Made by a program: the position numbers and the translations under genes. 64,000 bases of DNA from Halomonas sp. A11-A. Its GTDB lineage: Bacteria; Pseudomonadota; Gammaproteobacteria; Pseudomonadales; Halomonadaceae. Numbering within the stretch: position 1 is the stretch's first letter; every line of letters starts with the position of its first letter. Of the stretch, positions 52,855 through 62,746 are shown in pieces. The notes beneath the pieces are model-generated. The model was given only the letters and a program-made list of their open reading frames with translations, did no database searches and had not been told where the DNA came from. Location of the stretch: contig NZ_QGTM01000004.1 of NCBI RefSeq assembly GCF_003182195.1, positions 124,001-188,000 of the forward strand, written 5' to 3'.

Positions 52855-54533
52855 CAGAAGGAACGGCGGCGGTAGAGGCGATACTCCGGCGTCCAGCAGT
52901 TGCGCTCGATGGCGGCGCGCAGCTTGATGCCGTCGGTCTTCAGCGCCACGCCCTCGCCCTGAGCCTGGGCGGCCACGTCGAAGGCGATCGCCTTGGAGAG
53001 CTCACGGATCTTCGAAAGCGGCGGCAGCAGCGCGCCCTCCCCCTCCTTGACGATCGGCGCCTCGCGCGCCAGCGCCCGGGAAGCCGCCATCAGCATGTCG
53101 TCGGTGACCCGCTTCGCGCCGGAGGCCACCACCCCGAGGCCAATGCCCGGGAAGATGTAGGAGTTGTTGCACTGGGCGATGGGGTAGGTGCGCCCCTCGT
53201 ACTCCACCGGCGCGAAGGGGCTGCCGGTGGCCACCAGGGCCGCGCCCTCGGTCCAGCGGATCACATCCTCGGGCAGCGCCTCCGCCTGGGAGGTGGGGTT
53301 GGAGAGCGGCATGATCACCGGCCGCTCGCAGCCGGCGTGCATGGTGCGCACCACTTCCTCGGTGAAGATGCCGGGCCGGCCGCAGACGCCGATCAGCACC
53401 GTGGGCTTGATCCGACGGATCGTCTCCACCAGCTCCTGCCCCTGCCAGCCCTCGGTCAGCGCCGGGTCATGGGCCAGGCGCTTCTGGAAGTCGCGCAGCC
53501 AGGTCTGCTCCGCGGTGACCAGCCCCTCACGATCCACCATGAAGACCCGGGCGCGGGCCTCCTTCTCGGTGAGCCCCTCGGCCTGCATGGCCACCACCAC
53601 CTGCTCGGCGATGCCGCAGCCGGCGGAGCCCGCCCCCACGAACACCACCCGCTGCTGGCCGATGCCCTCGTCGCGCGCCTCGCAGGCGGCCATCAGGGTG
53701 CCCACCACCACCGAGGCGGTGCCCTGGACGTCATCGTTGAAGCAGCAGAGCTCATCGCGATAGCGCTCCAGCAGCGGCACCGCGTTGGCCTGGGCGAAGT
53801 CCTCGAACTGCAGCAGCACATTGGGCCAGCGGCGCTTCACCGCCTCGATGAACTGGGCGATGAAGGCGTCGTACTCCTCCTGGCCGATGCGCTCATGGCG
53901 CCAGCCCATGTACATGGGGTCGTCGAGCAGCGCCTGGTTGTTGGTGCCCACGTCGAGCATGATCGGCAGGGTGTAGGCAGGGCTGATGCCGCCGCAGGCG
54001 GTGTAGAGCGCCAGCTTGCCGATGGGGATGCCCATGCCGCCGATGCCCTGGTCGCCGAGGCCGAGGATGCGCTCGCCGTCGGTCACCACGATTACCTTGA
54101 CCTGATTCTTGGTGGCGCTGCGCAGGATGTCATCCATGCGATCGCGATCCGGGTAGGCGATAAACAGCCCGCGGTGGTTGCGATAGATGTTGGAGAACTC
54201 CTGACACGCCTTGCCCACGGTCGGCGTATAGATGATCGGCAGCATCTCCTCGAGGTGTTCGGACACCAGGCGGAAGTAGAGGGTCTCGTTGTCGTCCTGG
54301 ATGGCACGCAGGTAGATATGCTTGTCCAGGTCATTCTGGCACTGGCGATACTGCCGGTAGGCCCGCTCCAGCTGCTCCTCGATGGACTCCACGCACTGGG
54401 GCAGCAGGCCGATCAGGTTGAACTCGATGCGCTCCTCCTGGCTGAAGGCGCTGCCCTTGTTGAGCAGCGGCATCTCCAGCAGCGGAGGGCCGGCATAGGG
54501 AATATAGAGGGGGCGCTTGGTTTCAGTGGTCAT
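52854..54533 (-). CDS. maeA: NAD-dependent malic enzyme
   Basis: 559 residues, the large SfcA/MaeA type (E. coli 565) decarboxylating malate to pyruvate with [40 protein letters not shown] (core [11 protein letters not shown]), [31 protein letters not shown] and [13 protein letters not shown] are diagnostic. Placed convergent to acnA; both act around the TCA cycle, but they are separate transcripts. Confidence 0.96.
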   Translation of the reverse strand: MTTETKRPLYIPYAGPPLLEMPLLNKGSAFSQEERIEFNLIGLLPQCVESIEEQLERAYRQYRQCQNDLDKHIYLRAIQDDNETLYFRLVSEHLEEMLPIIYTPTVGKACQEFSNIYRNHRGLFIAYPDRDRMDDILRSATKNQVKVIVVTDGERILGLGDQGIGGMGIPIGKLALYTACGGISPAYTLPIMLDVGTNNQALLDDPMYMGWRHERIGQEEYDAFIAQFIEAVKRRWPNVLLQFEDFAQANAVPLLERYRDELCCFNDDVQGTASVVVGTLMAACEARDEGIGQQRVVFVGAGSAGCGIAEQVVVAMQAEGLTEKEARARVFMVDREGLVTAEQTWLRDFQKRLAHDPALTEGWQGQELVETIRRIKPTVLIGVCGRPGIFTEEVVRTMHAGCERPVIMPLSNPTSQAEALPEDVIRWTEGAALVATGSPFAPVEYEGRTYPIAQCNNSYIFPGIGLGVVASGAKRVTDDMLMAASRALAREAPIVKEGEGALLPPLSKIRELSKAIAFDVAAQAQGEGVALKTDGIKLRAAIERNCWTPEYRLYRRRSF

Positions 54534-54606
54534 CTCTGCTCTCGGTGCGGTGACTGGAACGGGCCGTTAGCGCTCTGGCGGCGCTTTTGGAACACTTTAC
54601 CACGCC

Positions 54607-54641
54607 CCAAAAGCGCGCGCCCCGGCCTGGGCCGGGGCGCG
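54607..54641 (-). terminator. Terminator after the yeeE-like gene
   Basis: CGCGCCCCGGC-CCAG-GCCGGGGCGCG (54616-54641), an 11-bp perfect stem, then GCGCTTTTGG on the minus strand. The T tract is short and offset. Confidence 0.65.
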
Positions 54642-54675
54642 AGATCACGCGAAGTTCACCCTTCGATGCCGCGGC

Positions 54676-55884
54676 TCAGCAGCCCTTGGCCGCCGGCTGG
54701 CGGGCCGCCTCGCCCTCGAAGAAGAGGGGGCGCAGACGCACGCCGATCATGTTGCCGGCGAAGGCGGCGATGAGCCACACCCAGCCGTGCAGGCTGCCGG
54801 AGGCGATGCCGCCGAAGTAGGCGCCGATGTTGCAGCCGAAGGCCAGGCGGGCACCATAGCCGAGCATGATGCCGCCGATCACCGCCGCCAGCACCGACTT
54901 GGCCGGGATGCGGAAGTTGGGGGCGAAGCGCCCGGCCAGGGAGGCGGCGACCAGGGCGCCGATCATGATGCCGACGTTCATCACCGTGGTGATGTCGCTC
55001 CACACGCTGGCCTGCAGGGCCGCCGCGTTGCCAGGGGCCTGCCAGTAGCCCCAGCCGGTCACGTCGCCGCCCAGCAGCTCGAAGCCCTTGGCGCCCCACA
55101 GGGCGAAGGCACCGGTCACGCCCCAGGGGCGTCCGGCCAGGGCCAGGGTGGCGTAGTTGAGCAGCGCCAGGGCCACGGCACCGAAGAGCAGCGGCCAGGG
55201 GCCGGTGAGCCAGCGGCGGTTGCCGGCATCAATGCGCGGCGTCTGCTCCAGCTGGCCATGGCGGCGCTTCTCCATCACCACGGTGAAGGCGGCAATGGCG
55301 GCGAAGAGCGCGAGGCTCACCACGATGCCGCCGCCCACGCCGGCGCTCTGCACCAGGGAGACCGGCTGCAAGGCGGGCAGGCTCTGCCACCAGGCGAAGT
55401 GGGCGGTGCCGATCACCGAGCCCACCACGAAGAACAGCAGGGTGATCAGCATGCGGGCGTTGCCGCCGCCGGCAGTGAAGAGGGTGCCGGAGGCACAGCC
55501 GCCCCCCAGCTGCATGCCGATGCCGAACAGGAAGGCGCCGAAGATCACCGAGACGCCAACCGGGGCCACATAGCCGCTCACCTCGGTGCCGAAGAGGGTG
55601 CCGGCGCCCAGGGCGGGGAAGAAGAGCAGCACGGCGATGGCCAGCATCACCATCTGGGCGCGCAGGCCACGGCCGCGGCGCTCGGTGATGAAGACCCGCC
55701 AGGCGGCGGTGAAGCCGAAGGCGGCATGGTAGAGCACCATGCCCAGCAGGCCGCCGATCACCATCAGCGCGCCGATGCGGGCGCCGAAGGCGGAGCCGAC
55801 AGCCAGGGCACCCAGCAGCAGGGCGCCGGCGGCCACCGCGGGCACGGAAAGTCGTGAGCGTCGGGTCAGGGCGAGTTCACTCAT
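54676..55884 (-). CDS. YeeE/YedE family transporter (thiosulfate/sulfur uptake)
   Basis: 402 residues, about ten membrane segments in two related halves. The conserved cysteine motifs of the YeeE/TsuA family are present in each half: QLGGGCASGTLFTAGGGN and LAFGCNIGAYFGGIASGS. TsuA members carry thiosulfate into the cell; other YedE members are linked to selenium or sulfur carriers. The usual TusA/YeeD partner gene is not adjacent. Start MSELALTRRS at 55884. An AT-rich promoter region precedes it. Substrate is inferred from family only. Confidence 0.88.
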   Translation of the reverse strand: MSELALTRRSRLSVPAVAAGALLLGALAVGSAFGARIGALMVIGGLLGMVLYHAAFGFTAAWRVFITERRGRGLRAQMVMLAIAVLLFFPALGAGTLFGTEVSGYVAPVGVSVIFGAFLFGIGMQLGGGCASGTLFTAGGGNARMLITLLFFVVGSVIGTAHFAWWQSLPALQPVSLVQSAGVGGGIVVSLALFAAIAAFTVVMEKRRHGQLEQTPRIDAGNRRWLTGPWPLLFGAVALALLNYATLALAGRPWGVTGAFALWGAKGFELLGGDVTGWGYWQAPGNAAALQASVWSDITTVMNVGIMIGALVAASLAGRFAPNFRIPAKSVLAAVIGGIMLGYGARLAFGCNIGAYFGGIASGSLHGWVWLIAAFAGNMIGVRLRPLFFEGEAARQPAAKGC

Positions 55885-55935
55885 GGCGGGCTCTCTCGGT
55901 AGCATCAGGACAGGCGGGGCGCGCCCGTGGATGAG

Positions 55936-56035
55936 AGCATGCTAATCATCTATGCAAAGAACGCAAAAGAATTTAAATGAAAATCCTAAGACGAAAATGA
56001 CATAAATTAATAAGCACTATCACCTCGATAGCGTC
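55936..56035. promoter_or_regulatory. AT-rich upstream region of the yeeE-like gene
   Basis: About 100 nt of clearly AT-rich sequence (AAAAGAATTTAAATG, CATAAATTAATAAG) within a high-GC context, between the yeeE-like start and the trpS terminator. It probably holds the promoter and activator sites; I see no convincing consensus. No gene. Confidence 0.5.
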
Positions 56036-56055
56036 AGGGCATGGGTATAAACGGC

Positions 56056-56079
56056 GAAAGGGGCCAGAAGGCCCCTTTC
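56056..56079 (-). terminator. Hairpin terminator after trpS
   Basis: GAAAGGGGCC-(TTCT)-GGCCCCTTTC, a perfect 10-bp stem 20 nt after the trpS stop. T residues lie in the 3' arm, followed by GCCG. Confidence 0.75.
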
Positions 56080-56098
56080 ACGACAGCCGGGTTGGCGA

Positions 56099-57124
56099 TC
56101 AGACGAAGCGACCCAGACCCACCGCCTGGCGCAGGCGATCCATGAAGGGGGCCGCCTCGGCCCGAGCGCGTTCGGCGCCCTTGTGCAGCACCGCCTCGAT
56201 GTGGCCGGGGTCCTCCAGCAGTGCCTGGTAGCGCTCGCGGGGCTCGCGCAGCTGCTCGTTGAGGGTCTCGAAGAGACGATTCTTGGCCTCGCCCCAGCCG
56301 ATGCCGTTCTCGTACTCGGCACGCATGGCGGCGGTCGCCTCCGGACCGGAGAAGGCCGAGTAGATCTGGAACAGGGTGCAGGTGTCGGGGTCCTTGGGCT
56401 CGCCGGGCTCCAGGGAGTTGGTCTTGATCTTGCGCACCAGCTTGAGCAGCTTCTTCTCGGGCGTGAACAGCGGGATGGTGTTGTTGTAGCTCTTGGACAT
56501 CTTGCGCCCGTCCAGGCCATTGAGCACCGCCACGTTGTCGTCGACCACCGCCTCGGGCTGGGCGAAGTAGTCGCCCTTGTAGAGGTGGTTGAAGCGCCCG
56601 GCGATATCGCGGGCCATCTCGATGTGCTGGATCTGGTCGCGGCCCACCGGCACCTTGTTGGCGTTGAACATCAGGATGTCGGCGGCCATCAGCACGGGGT
56701 ACCCGAACAGCCCCATGGTGATGCCCTTGTCGGGGTCCTGGTTGCCGGCGGACTCGTTCTCCGCCACCGCGGCCTTGTAGGCGTGGGCGCGGTTCATCAG
56801 CCCCTTGGCGCAGACGCAGGAGAGCATCCAGGTGAGCTCGGGGATCTCGGGAATATCGGATTGCTGATAGAAGATGGCATTGTCGGTATCCAGCCCCAGC
56901 GCCAGCCAGGTGGCGGCGATCTCAAGGCGCGACTCCTGCACCCGGCGCGGCTCCTGGCACTTGATCAGCGCATGCAGGTCGGCCAGAAAATAGTAGGACT
57001 GCACGTTCGGGTCCTGGCTCGCCTCGATGGCGGGCTTGATGGCCCCGACGTAGTTGCCCAGGTGGGGCGTACCGGTGGTGGTGATGCCGGTGAGAACGCG
57101 GGTCTTCTCGGAAGCTGCACTCAT
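56099..57124 (-). CDS. trpS: Tryptophanyl-tRNA synthetase
   Basis: 341 residues. Class I synthetase: the HIGH-like motif is TGTPHLGNYVGAIKP and the KMSKS motif is intact in DGRKMSKSYNNTI near 205. VPVGRDQIQHIEMARDIA and GLFGYPVLMAADILM are typical. Start MSAASEKTRVLTG at 57124; homologues begin shortly before the V-L-T-G strand. The thioesterase gene lies immediately upstream on the same strand. Confidence 0.96.
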   Translation of the reverse strand: MSAASEKTRVLTGITTTGTPHLGNYVGAIKPAIEASQDPNVQSYYFLADLHALIKCQEPRRVQESRLEIAATWLALGLDTDNAIFYQQSDIPEIPELTWMLSCVCAKGLMNRAHAYKAAVAENESAGNQDPDKGITMGLFGYPVLMAADILMFNANKVPVGRDQIQHIEMARDIAGRFNHLYKGDYFAQPEAVVDDNVAVLNGLDGRKMSKSYNNTIPLFTPEKKLLKLVRKIKTNSLEPGEPKDPDTCTLFQIYSAFSGPEATAAMRAEYENGIGWGEAKNRLFETLNEQLREPRERYQALLEDPGHIEAVLHKGAERARAEAAPFMDRLRQAVGLGRFV

Positions 57125-57195
57125 GGGGTAGGCGGACTCTGCTGTTCGTAAATGACGGCTATGGTAACGCGCAGCCCACCGCAAGGCGACCGGGG

Positions 57196-57630
57196 TCACT
57201 CGGCGACGGCGGCCTTGCCGTAGATTCGCCGGTACTCCTCGGGCAGGCGCCGCGGGCGGCCGCTGGAGAGTTCGATGCAGGCGAAGCGGGTGCGGGCCCG
57301 CAGCAGGGTGCGGCCATCGGCGGGGCGAATCAGCTGGAAGCGGCGGGTCAGGGTGAGGCGGCTGTCATCGGCGATGATCCAGGTGGCCAGGGCCAGGCGG
57401 TCACCCTCGAAGGCCGGCGCCAGGTAGTCCAGCTCATGGCGATGCACCGCCATGCCGCGATCCAGCTCGCGGTAGCGCTCGAGGGTCAGCCCCAGGGAGT
57501 CGGAGTGGGCCCAGCTCACCTGCTCGATCCAGCGCAGGTACTCGGCGTTGTTGACGTGGTCGTACTCGTCGATGGCCGAGGGCTCGACGACGAGCTCGAT
57601 GAAAAAGGGCTCGGGAAGATCCCACTCCAT
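57196..57630 (-). CDS. Acyl-CoA thioesterase, YbgC/4-hydroxybenzoyl-CoA type hot-dog
   Basis: 144 residues. Hot-dog fold with IDEYDHVNNAEYLRWIEQ, the 4HBT-family catalytic Asp (Y-D-H-V-N-N), and ARTRFACIELSSGRPRRLP toward the end. Hydrolyses acyl- or aryl-CoA thioesters; the real substrate is unknown. GAGGAGC is 6 nt before the ATG. Precedes trpS by 71 nt. Confidence 0.85.
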   Translation of the reverse strand: MEWDLPEPFFIELVVEPSAIDEYDHVNNAEYLRWIEQVSWAHSDSLGLTLERYRELDRGMAVHRHELDYLAPAFEGDRLALATWIIADDSRLTLTRRFQLIRPADGRTLLRARTRFACIELSSGRPRRLPEEYRRIYGKAAVAE

Positions 57631-57705
57631 GGCACGCTCCTCGCAGATCCATCGGGGGGCGCTGCGCCCCCGCCGCTCCAGCGGGCGTCGAAGACGCCTT
57701 CTTCG

Positions 57706-58899
57706 TCAGTCCCGGAAGACCCGCACGCCCAGGGCCTTGAGGTAGCTGGTCTCGGGGATCGCCGGGTGCACCGGGTGGTCCGGCCCCTGGTGGCCCTGAA
57801 AGAGGATCTGGCCGTGGCGGTCCTGGTGGCGCACGGCGCCGCGCACCACGTCCACCAGCCGCTCCGGCGCCAGGTGCATGGAGCACGACGCCGACAGCAG
57901 CAGCCCATCGCGGCCCAGCAGGCGCATCGCCTCGCGGTTGAGCTTGCCGTAGGCATGCTCACCGACGGGGATGTCCTTGCGCTTCTTGATGAAGGCCGGC
58001 GGGTCGAGGATCACCACGTCGAACTCCTCGCCCTCGGCCTTGAGCGCCGCCAGCACCTCGAAGGCATCGCCCTCGCCCACCGCCACCTGCTCGTGCAGGC
58101 CGTTGAGGACGGCGTTCTCGGCCACCCGCTCGAGCGCTGCGGCGGAAGAATCGACGCAGAGTACCTCGCGGGCGCCGTGGGCGGCGGCCTGCACGCCCCA
58201 GCCGCCCACGTAGCTGAACAGGTCCAGCACCCGCTTGCCGGCCACGTACTGGTTGAGCCAGGCGCGGTTGACGCGGTGGTCATAGAACCAGCCGGTCTTC
58301 TGGCCGTCGAGCACCGGAGCGGCGAAGCGCACGCCGTTCTCTTCCAGCAGCACGGGATCACCCACCTCGCCCTTGACCACCTCCACGCCGAGCTCGAGGC
58401 CCTCCTGACGGCGGCCGCTGGTGTCGTTGCGCAGCACCACCGTGGTCGGCGCGAGCACCTTGTCCAGGGCGTCGAGCAGCTCGGGCAGCACCGCCTGCAT
58501 GCCGGCGGTGTTGAGCTGCACCACCAGGGTGTCGGCGAAGCGGTCGATCACCAGGCCCGGCAGCAGGTCCCCCTCGCCGTGCACCAGGCGGTAATAGGGC
58601 GCGGCGAAGAGGCGCTGGCGCAGGGCCAGGGCCTGGTTGAGGCGATGCACCAGCAGCGAGCGGTCGAGCCCCTGCTTGGGGTCCCGGGAGACCAGCCGCG
58701 CGCAGATCAGCGAGTTCGGGTTGACGTAGGCCACGCCCAGCGCCTTGCCGTTGGCGGCCTCCACCACCACCTGCTGGCCGGGCGCAAGGCCCTTGAGCGG
58801 GGTGGCCCCGGTGTCGATCTCGTTGGAGTAGAGCCACAGGTGGCCGGCCTTGAGGCGGCGGTCGGCGTGCTTGTTGAGGCGCAGGGAGGACAGGGTCAT
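57706..58899 (-). CDS. rlmI: 23S rRNA m5C1962 methyltransferase RlmI
   Basis: 397 residues. An N-terminal PUA domain (SLRLNKHADRRLKAGHLWLY) and a C-terminal Rossmann methyltransferase: VLDLFSYVGGWGVQAAAHG (SAM loop), CVDSSAAALERVAENA and the catalytic LDPPAFIKKRKDI. In the same family as YccW/RlmI. Two GC hairpins follow its stop within 57631-57705 (GGCGTC-TTC-GACGCC and GGGGGCG-CAG-CGCCCCC). Confidence 0.95.
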   Translation of the reverse strand: MTLSSLRLNKHADRRLKAGHLWLYSNEIDTGATPLKGLAPGQQVVVEAANGKALGVAYVNPNSLICARLVSRDPKQGLDRSLLVHRLNQALALRQRLFAAPYYRLVHGEGDLLPGLVIDRFADTLVVQLNTAGMQAVLPELLDALDKVLAPTTVVLRNDTSGRRQEGLELGVEVVKGEVGDPVLLEENGVRFAAPVLDGQKTGWFYDHRVNRAWLNQYVAGKRVLDLFSYVGGWGVQAAAHGAREVLCVDSSAAALERVAENAVLNGLHEQVAVGEGDAFEVLAALKAEGEEFDVVILDPPAFIKKRKDIPVGEHAYGKLNREAMRLLGRDGLLLSASCSMHLAPERLVDVVRGAVRHQDRHGQILFQGHQGPDHPVHPAIPETSYLKALGVRVFRD

Positions 58900-58915
58900 G
58901 GGAATCTCTCGAGAA

Positions 58916-59761
58916 TCAGGACTGGCAGTGGGGACAGTAGACGCTGGCCCGCTGCCCTAGGGTGACGAGGCGCAGTTCGGCGCCGCACTGCCGGCAGGGC
59001 TGGCCGTGGCGGCCGTAGACGTTGAGGCGCTGCTTGAAGTAGCCCGGCTCGCCGGTGCCACTGACGAAGTCGCGCAGGGTGGTGCCTCCCTGGGTGATGG
59101 CGGCGGCCAGCACCTCCCGGGCGGCGGCGGCCAGGCGGTCGTAGCGCTCGCGGGAGATGCGCCCGGCGGCGCGGCGCGGGTCGATGCCGGCCATGAACAG
59201 CGCCTCGGAGGCGTAGATGTTGCCCACCCCCACCACCACAGCGTTGTCCATCAGGAAGGGCTTCACCGCCACCCGGCGCCCGCGGGAGAGCGCGAAGAGC
59301 CGCGCGCCGTCGAAGGCCTCCGACAGGGGCTCCGGCCCCAGGCGGGCCAGGCGCGGGTCCTGCTCGGGGGTGCCGGCGAGCCAGTCGACGAAGCCGAAGC
59401 GGCGCGGGTCGTGGTAGCGCAGCAGGGCGCCATCCTCGAGCACCAGGTCGACGTGGTCGTGCTTCCTGGGCAGCTCGCCGACCCGGGCGATACGCAAGCT
59501 GCCGGACATGCCCAGGTGCCACAGCAGGGTGCCGCCGGCCAGATTACCGCCCGCTGAATCGCCCCCGGCCAGCGGCACCAGCAGGTACTTGGCGCGCCGG
59601 GCAAGGGTCCCGATGCGCGCCCCCACCAAGCGCTCGGCCAGGTCGGCGGGCACCGGCAGCCTCAGCCGCGGCTGGCGCACGATGACCTCGGTGATCTCGC
59701 GCCCCTCCACGTGGGGGGCGATGCCGCGGCGGGTCGTCTCGACTTCGGGCAGTTCGGGCAT
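58916..59761 (-). CDS. mutM: Formamidopyrimidine-DNA glycosylase MutM
   Basis: 281 residues. Removes 8-oxoguanine. N-terminal [14 protein letters not shown] with the catalytic Pro and Glu; [20 protein letters not shown] for DNA binding; C-terminal zinc finger CRQCG ... CPHC. Compared with E. coli, about ten Gly/Ala residues ([13 protein letters not shown]) are inserted between KYLLVPL and [12 protein letters not shown]. The DNA there has CTGGCCGGGGGC and CTGGCCGGCGGC 30 nt apart, suggesting a short duplication. Start at 59761 is fixed by the catalytic proline. Confidence 0.96.
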   Translation of the reverse strand: MPELPEVETTRRGIAPHVEGREITEVIVRQPRLRLPVPADLAERLVGARIGTLARRAKYLLVPLAGGDSAGGNLAGGTLLWHLGMSGSLRIARVGELPRKHDHVDLVLEDGALLRYHDPRRFGFVDWLAGTPEQDPRLARLGPEPLSEAFDGARLFALSRGRRVAVKPFLMDNAVVVGVGNIYASEALFMAGIDPRRAAGRISRERYDRLAAAAREVLAAAITQGGTTLRDFVSGTGEPGYFKQRLNVYGRHGQPCRQCGAELRLVTLGQRASVYCPHCQS

Positions 59762-59829
59762 GATGTATCGCTCGGCTCGGCCGCCTGGGGGCCTCCACAA
59801 GGGGGCTCTGCCAAGAGCCCTACAAACGC

Positions 59830-59858
59830 CTGAACCCGGCCAGTGGAGCCGGGTTCAG
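59830..59858 (-). terminator. Hairpin terminator after rpmG
   Basis: CTGAACCCGGC and GCCGGGTTCAG form an 11-bp stem with a 7-nt loop, followed on the minus strand by GCGTTTGT. A moderate terminator for rpmB-rpmG. Confidence 0.75.
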
Positions 59859-59896
59859 GGGGACAGGCAAGAACACCTGCGGAAGACGACCAAGGC

Positions 59897-60052
59897 TTAC
59901 TTGATCTTGGCTTCCTTGTACATCACGTGCTTGCGGGCGACCGGATCAAACTTCTTGAACTCGAGCTTGTCCGGGGTGTTCCGCTTGTTCTTGTCGGTGG
60001 TGTAGAAGTGGCCGGTACCGGCACTGGACACCAGCTTGATCTTGTCACGCAT
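59897..60052 (-). CDS. rpmG: Large ribosomal subunit protein bL33
   Basis: 51 residues: [20 protein letters not shown] and [20 protein letters not shown], the standard L33 sequence ending EAKIK. This version lacks the zinc-binding cysteine pairs. The ATG at 60052 follows rpmB by 27 nt. Confidence 0.97.
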   Translation of the reverse strand: MRDKIKLVSSAGTGHFYTTDKNKRNTPDKLEFKKFDPVARKHVMYKEAKIK

Positions 60053-60079
60053 GACTGCTGCTCCCTGAATGGATATCGC

Positions 60080-60316
60080 TTAGACGGCTTCGCCGCGCTT
60101 GCGGATGTCGCTGAGCACCGCGTCGATGCCCTTCTTGTCGATCACACGCATGCCCTTGGAGGAGACGCGCAGCTTGACGAAGCGGTTCTCGGACTCCACC
60201 CAGAAGCGATGGGTGTGCAGGTTCGGCAGGAACCGACGACGGGTCTTGCGCTGGGAGTGTGAAACGTTGTTACCAGTCACCGGGCGCTTGCCGGTAACCT
60301 GACATACTTTTGACAT
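60080..60316 (-). CDS. rpmB: Large ribosomal subunit protein bL28
   Basis: 78 residues, the E. coli length. [37 protein letters not shown] and [11 protein letters not shown] are L28 landmarks. The start at 60316 is preceded by GGAGG-type sequence. rpmB-rpmG is a conserved pair; radC upstream is on the same strand but a separate unit with its own promoter gap. Confidence 0.98.
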   Translation of the reverse strand: MSKVCQVTGKRPVTGNNVSHSQRKTRRRFLPNLHTHRFWVESENRFVKLRVSSKGMRVIDKKGIDAVLSDIRKRGEAV

Positions 60317-60439
60317 TGGAGCCTCCAACCGCTGGGCCAGGTGTTCGGCGCCTGATGCGCGAACCCTGAGTGTTCAAAACCTGTCGGGCAAACCGGGAGA
60401 TCCCGTGAAATTTGACCCAAGGGAATTCAAAGGCTGCAC

Positions 60440-60468
60440 TTTATACCAGAGACCGCCACGCCGGGCAA
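60440..60468 (-). promoter_or_regulatory. Promoter for rpmB-rpmG
   Basis: On the minus strand TTGCCC, exactly 17 nt, TATAAA; about 125 nt before the rpmB start. Best sigma-70-type match in the window. The remaining 60317-60644 gap holds no gene; near the radC end, AGCGC-TTTATCAG-GCGCT followed by TTG may be a weak radC terminator. Confidence 0.65.
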
Positions 60469-60644
60469 GCGCGCAGCGCAGATCCAGCAGGGCATAAGGT
60501 GGCGCCGCAACGGGGCGTGGCGCACGTGGCCAGCCGATGGCGGAGAGCATGCTTGCGACCCTGAATCCCGGACGTCAGATCGACGTCAAACCCAGGAACC
60601 GAGCGCAGCCGGGCGCGCAGTCTATCAAAGCGCCTGATAAAGCG

Positions 60645-61319
60645 CTAGAGCCACCCCCGCTCGGCAAAGGAGACCACCTCGCCATCCCCCACCACGAAGT
60701 GGTCCAGCACGCGGATCTCGAAGAGCCCCAGCGCCTCGCGCAGCCGATCGGTGATGCGCCGGTCGGCATCACTGGGCTCGGCCACCCCGGACGGGTGGTT
60801 GTGGGCGAAGATGATCGCCCCGGCCCCCAGCTCCAGGGCACGACGGGCCACCTCGCGGGGGTAGACCGAGGCGCTGTCCAGGGTGCCGCGGAACAGCGAC
60901 TCATAGCGGATCACCCGGTGCTGGCTGTCGAGGAAGAGCGCGGCAAACTCCTCGTGGCCCAGGTGGCGTAGCTGCGAGGCCAGATAGCTGCGCACCAGGG
61001 TCGGCGAGGTGAGCGCCTCGCCCCGGGCCAGCTGGCTGGCCAGGTGGCGGCGCGACAGCTCCAGAGTGGCCTGCAGCTGCACAAACTTGGCGCTGCCCAT
61101 GCCCCGGGCGGCGCAGAAGCGCTCGCGGTCCGCCTCCAGCAGCTGGCGCAGGCCGCCGAACTCCAGCAGCAGGTCGCGGGCCAGGTCCACCGCCGAGCGG
61201 CCGGGCAGCCCCACCCGCAGGAAGATCGCCAGCAGCTCGGCGTCCGACAGCGCCTCCGACCCCAGCGCCAGCAGCTTCTCCCGGGGGCGCTCCCCCTCCG
61301 GCCAGTCCCTGATCGACAT
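60645..61319 (-). CDS. radC: RadC/YicR family JAB-domain protein
   Basis: 224 residues. An N-terminal helix-hairpin-helix part ([20 protein letters not shown]) and a C-terminal JAB/MPN metalloprotein domain with [16 protein letters not shown] near 173 (His-x-His-Pro...Asp ligands). Despite the name, a role in recombination repair is not established. GGGAGG precedes the ATG at 61319. Between rpmB and coaBC, the same neighbours as in E. coli. Confidence 0.94.
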   Translation of the reverse strand: MSIRDWPEGERPREKLLALGSEALSDAELLAIFLRVGLPGRSAVDLARDLLLEFGGLRQLLEADRERFCAARGMGSAKFVQLQATLELSRRHLASQLARGEALTSPTLVRSYLASQLRHLGHEEFAALFLDSQHRVIRYESLFRGTLDSASVYPREVARRALELGAGAIIFAHNHPSGVAEPSDADRRITDRLREALGLFEIRVLDHFVVGDGEVVSFAERGWL

Positions 61320-61443
61320 CACCGCCTCCCTGCCCGTCGTCTTCTGCTCAGTGTAGCCACTCTCCGACAAGGTCTGCTCGTCTACGCAAGGTGGGGCGCC
61401 AGTGGTAAGGTAGGCGGCTGACATCACCGCCGGGAATCCGTCC

Positions 61444-62718
61444 ATGTCATCGCCCTCCCGCCGCGTACTGCTCGGCATCAGCGCCGGCATCGCCGCCTAC
61501 AAGAGCGCCGTGCTCGCCCGCCTGCTCAAGCAGGCCGGCTGCGAGGTGCGCGTCGTCATGACCGAGGGCGCCCAGGCCTTCATTACCCCGCTCACCCTGC
61601 AGGCGCTGACCGGCGAGCCGGTACGCACCTCGCTGCTCGACCCGGAAGCCGAAGCCGGCATGGGCCACATCGAGCTGGCCCGCTGGGCCGACACCATCCT
61701 GATCGCCCCCGCCACCGCCGACCTGATGGCACGGCTGGCCGCCGGCATGGCCGACGACCTGCTCACCACCCTGTGCCTGGCCAGCGAAGCCGAGAAGGTG
61801 ATGGCCCCGGCCATGAATCAGGCGATGTGGCGCCACCCGGCGACGGCGCGCAACGCCGCCCGGCTCATGGAGGACGGCTGGCGCCTGCTGGGGCCTGCGA
61901 GCGGCGACCAGGCCTGCGGCGACGTGGGGCCCGGGCGCATGCTGGAGCCCGAGGCGATTCTCGCGGCGCTGCTGGACGCGAGCCAGGTGTCGAACACCGG
62001 CGACGCCCCGGCCGCGGGCATGGCCGTGACCATCACTGCCGGCCCCACCCGGGAGCCGCTGGACCCGGTGCGCTACCTCTCCAACCACAGCTCCGGCAAG
62101 ATGGGCTACGCCCTGGCCGAGGCCGCCGCCGCCCTGGGCGCCCGGGTCACCCTGATAAGCGGCCCGGTCAGCCTGCCCTGCCCTGCGGGCGTGGCGCGGG
62201 TCGAGGTGGAGACGGCGCTCGAGATGCACGAGGCCGCGATGCGGCTGGCCGCGCAGAGCGATCTGTTCATCGGCTGCGCCGCGGTGGCCGACTACCGCGC
62301 CGAGCAGGCCGCCGAGCACAAGATCAAGAAGGTCGAGGGCGAGGAGGGGCTGACCCTGCGGCTGGTCAAGAACCCCGATATCATCGCCAGCGTGGCCGCC
62401 CTGCCGGAGGCCCGGCGCCCCTTCGTGGTGGGCTTCGCCGCCGAGACCCGTGACCTCGCGGCTTATGCCCGGGACAAGCTTACCCGCAAGAGGCTGGACA
62501 TGATCGTGGCCAACGACGTCTCCCGCGAGGGGCTCGGCTTCGGCGCCGACGACAACGCCGCCCTGGTGCTGTGGCGGGAGGCGGCCCGGCAGGAGAAGGC
62601 GTCGCCGGAAGGCGACGCTCTCGCCGAGGAAGAGCTCGCACCCCAGACCAAGTCACGGCTCGCCATGGCGGTGATGCACCGCGCCCTCGCCTGCCTGCAG
62701 GCGCGCCGGCACCCCTGA
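61444..62718 (+). CDS. coaBC: Phosphopantothenoylcysteine decarboxylase/synthase CoaBC (Dfp)
   Basis: 424 residues. Two fused enzymes of coenzyme A synthesis. CoaC part (1-~190): flavin site [20 protein letters not shown] (core [11 protein letters not shown]), [30 protein letters not shown] and the catalytic Cys loop [11 protein letters not shown]. CoaB part: [35 protein letters not shown] and MIVANDVS. Full length. Starts the plus-strand coaBC-dut-algC group as in Pseudomonas. Confidence 0.97.
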   Translation: MSSPSRRVLLGISAGIAAYKSAVLARLLKQAGCEVRVVMTEGAQAFITPLTLQALTGEPVRTSLLDPEAEAGMGHIELARWADTILIAPATADLMARLAAGMADDLLTTLCLASEAEKVMAPAMNQAMWRHPATARNAARLMEDGWRLLGPASGDQACGDVGPGRMLEPEAILAALLDASQVSNTGDAPAAGMAVTITAGPTREPLDPVRYLSNHSSGKMGYALAEAAAALGARVTLISGPVSLPCPAGVARVEVETALEMHEAAMRLAAQSDLFIGCAAVADYRAEQAAEHKIKKVEGEEGLTLRLVKNPDIIASVAALPEARRPFVVGFAAETRDLAAYARDKLTRKRLDMIVANDVSREGLGFGADDNAALVLWREAARQEKASPEGDALAEEELAPQTKSRLAMAVMHRALACLQARRHP

Positions 62719-62746
62719 ATCCGACCCACGACCCTGGAATCTCCCG

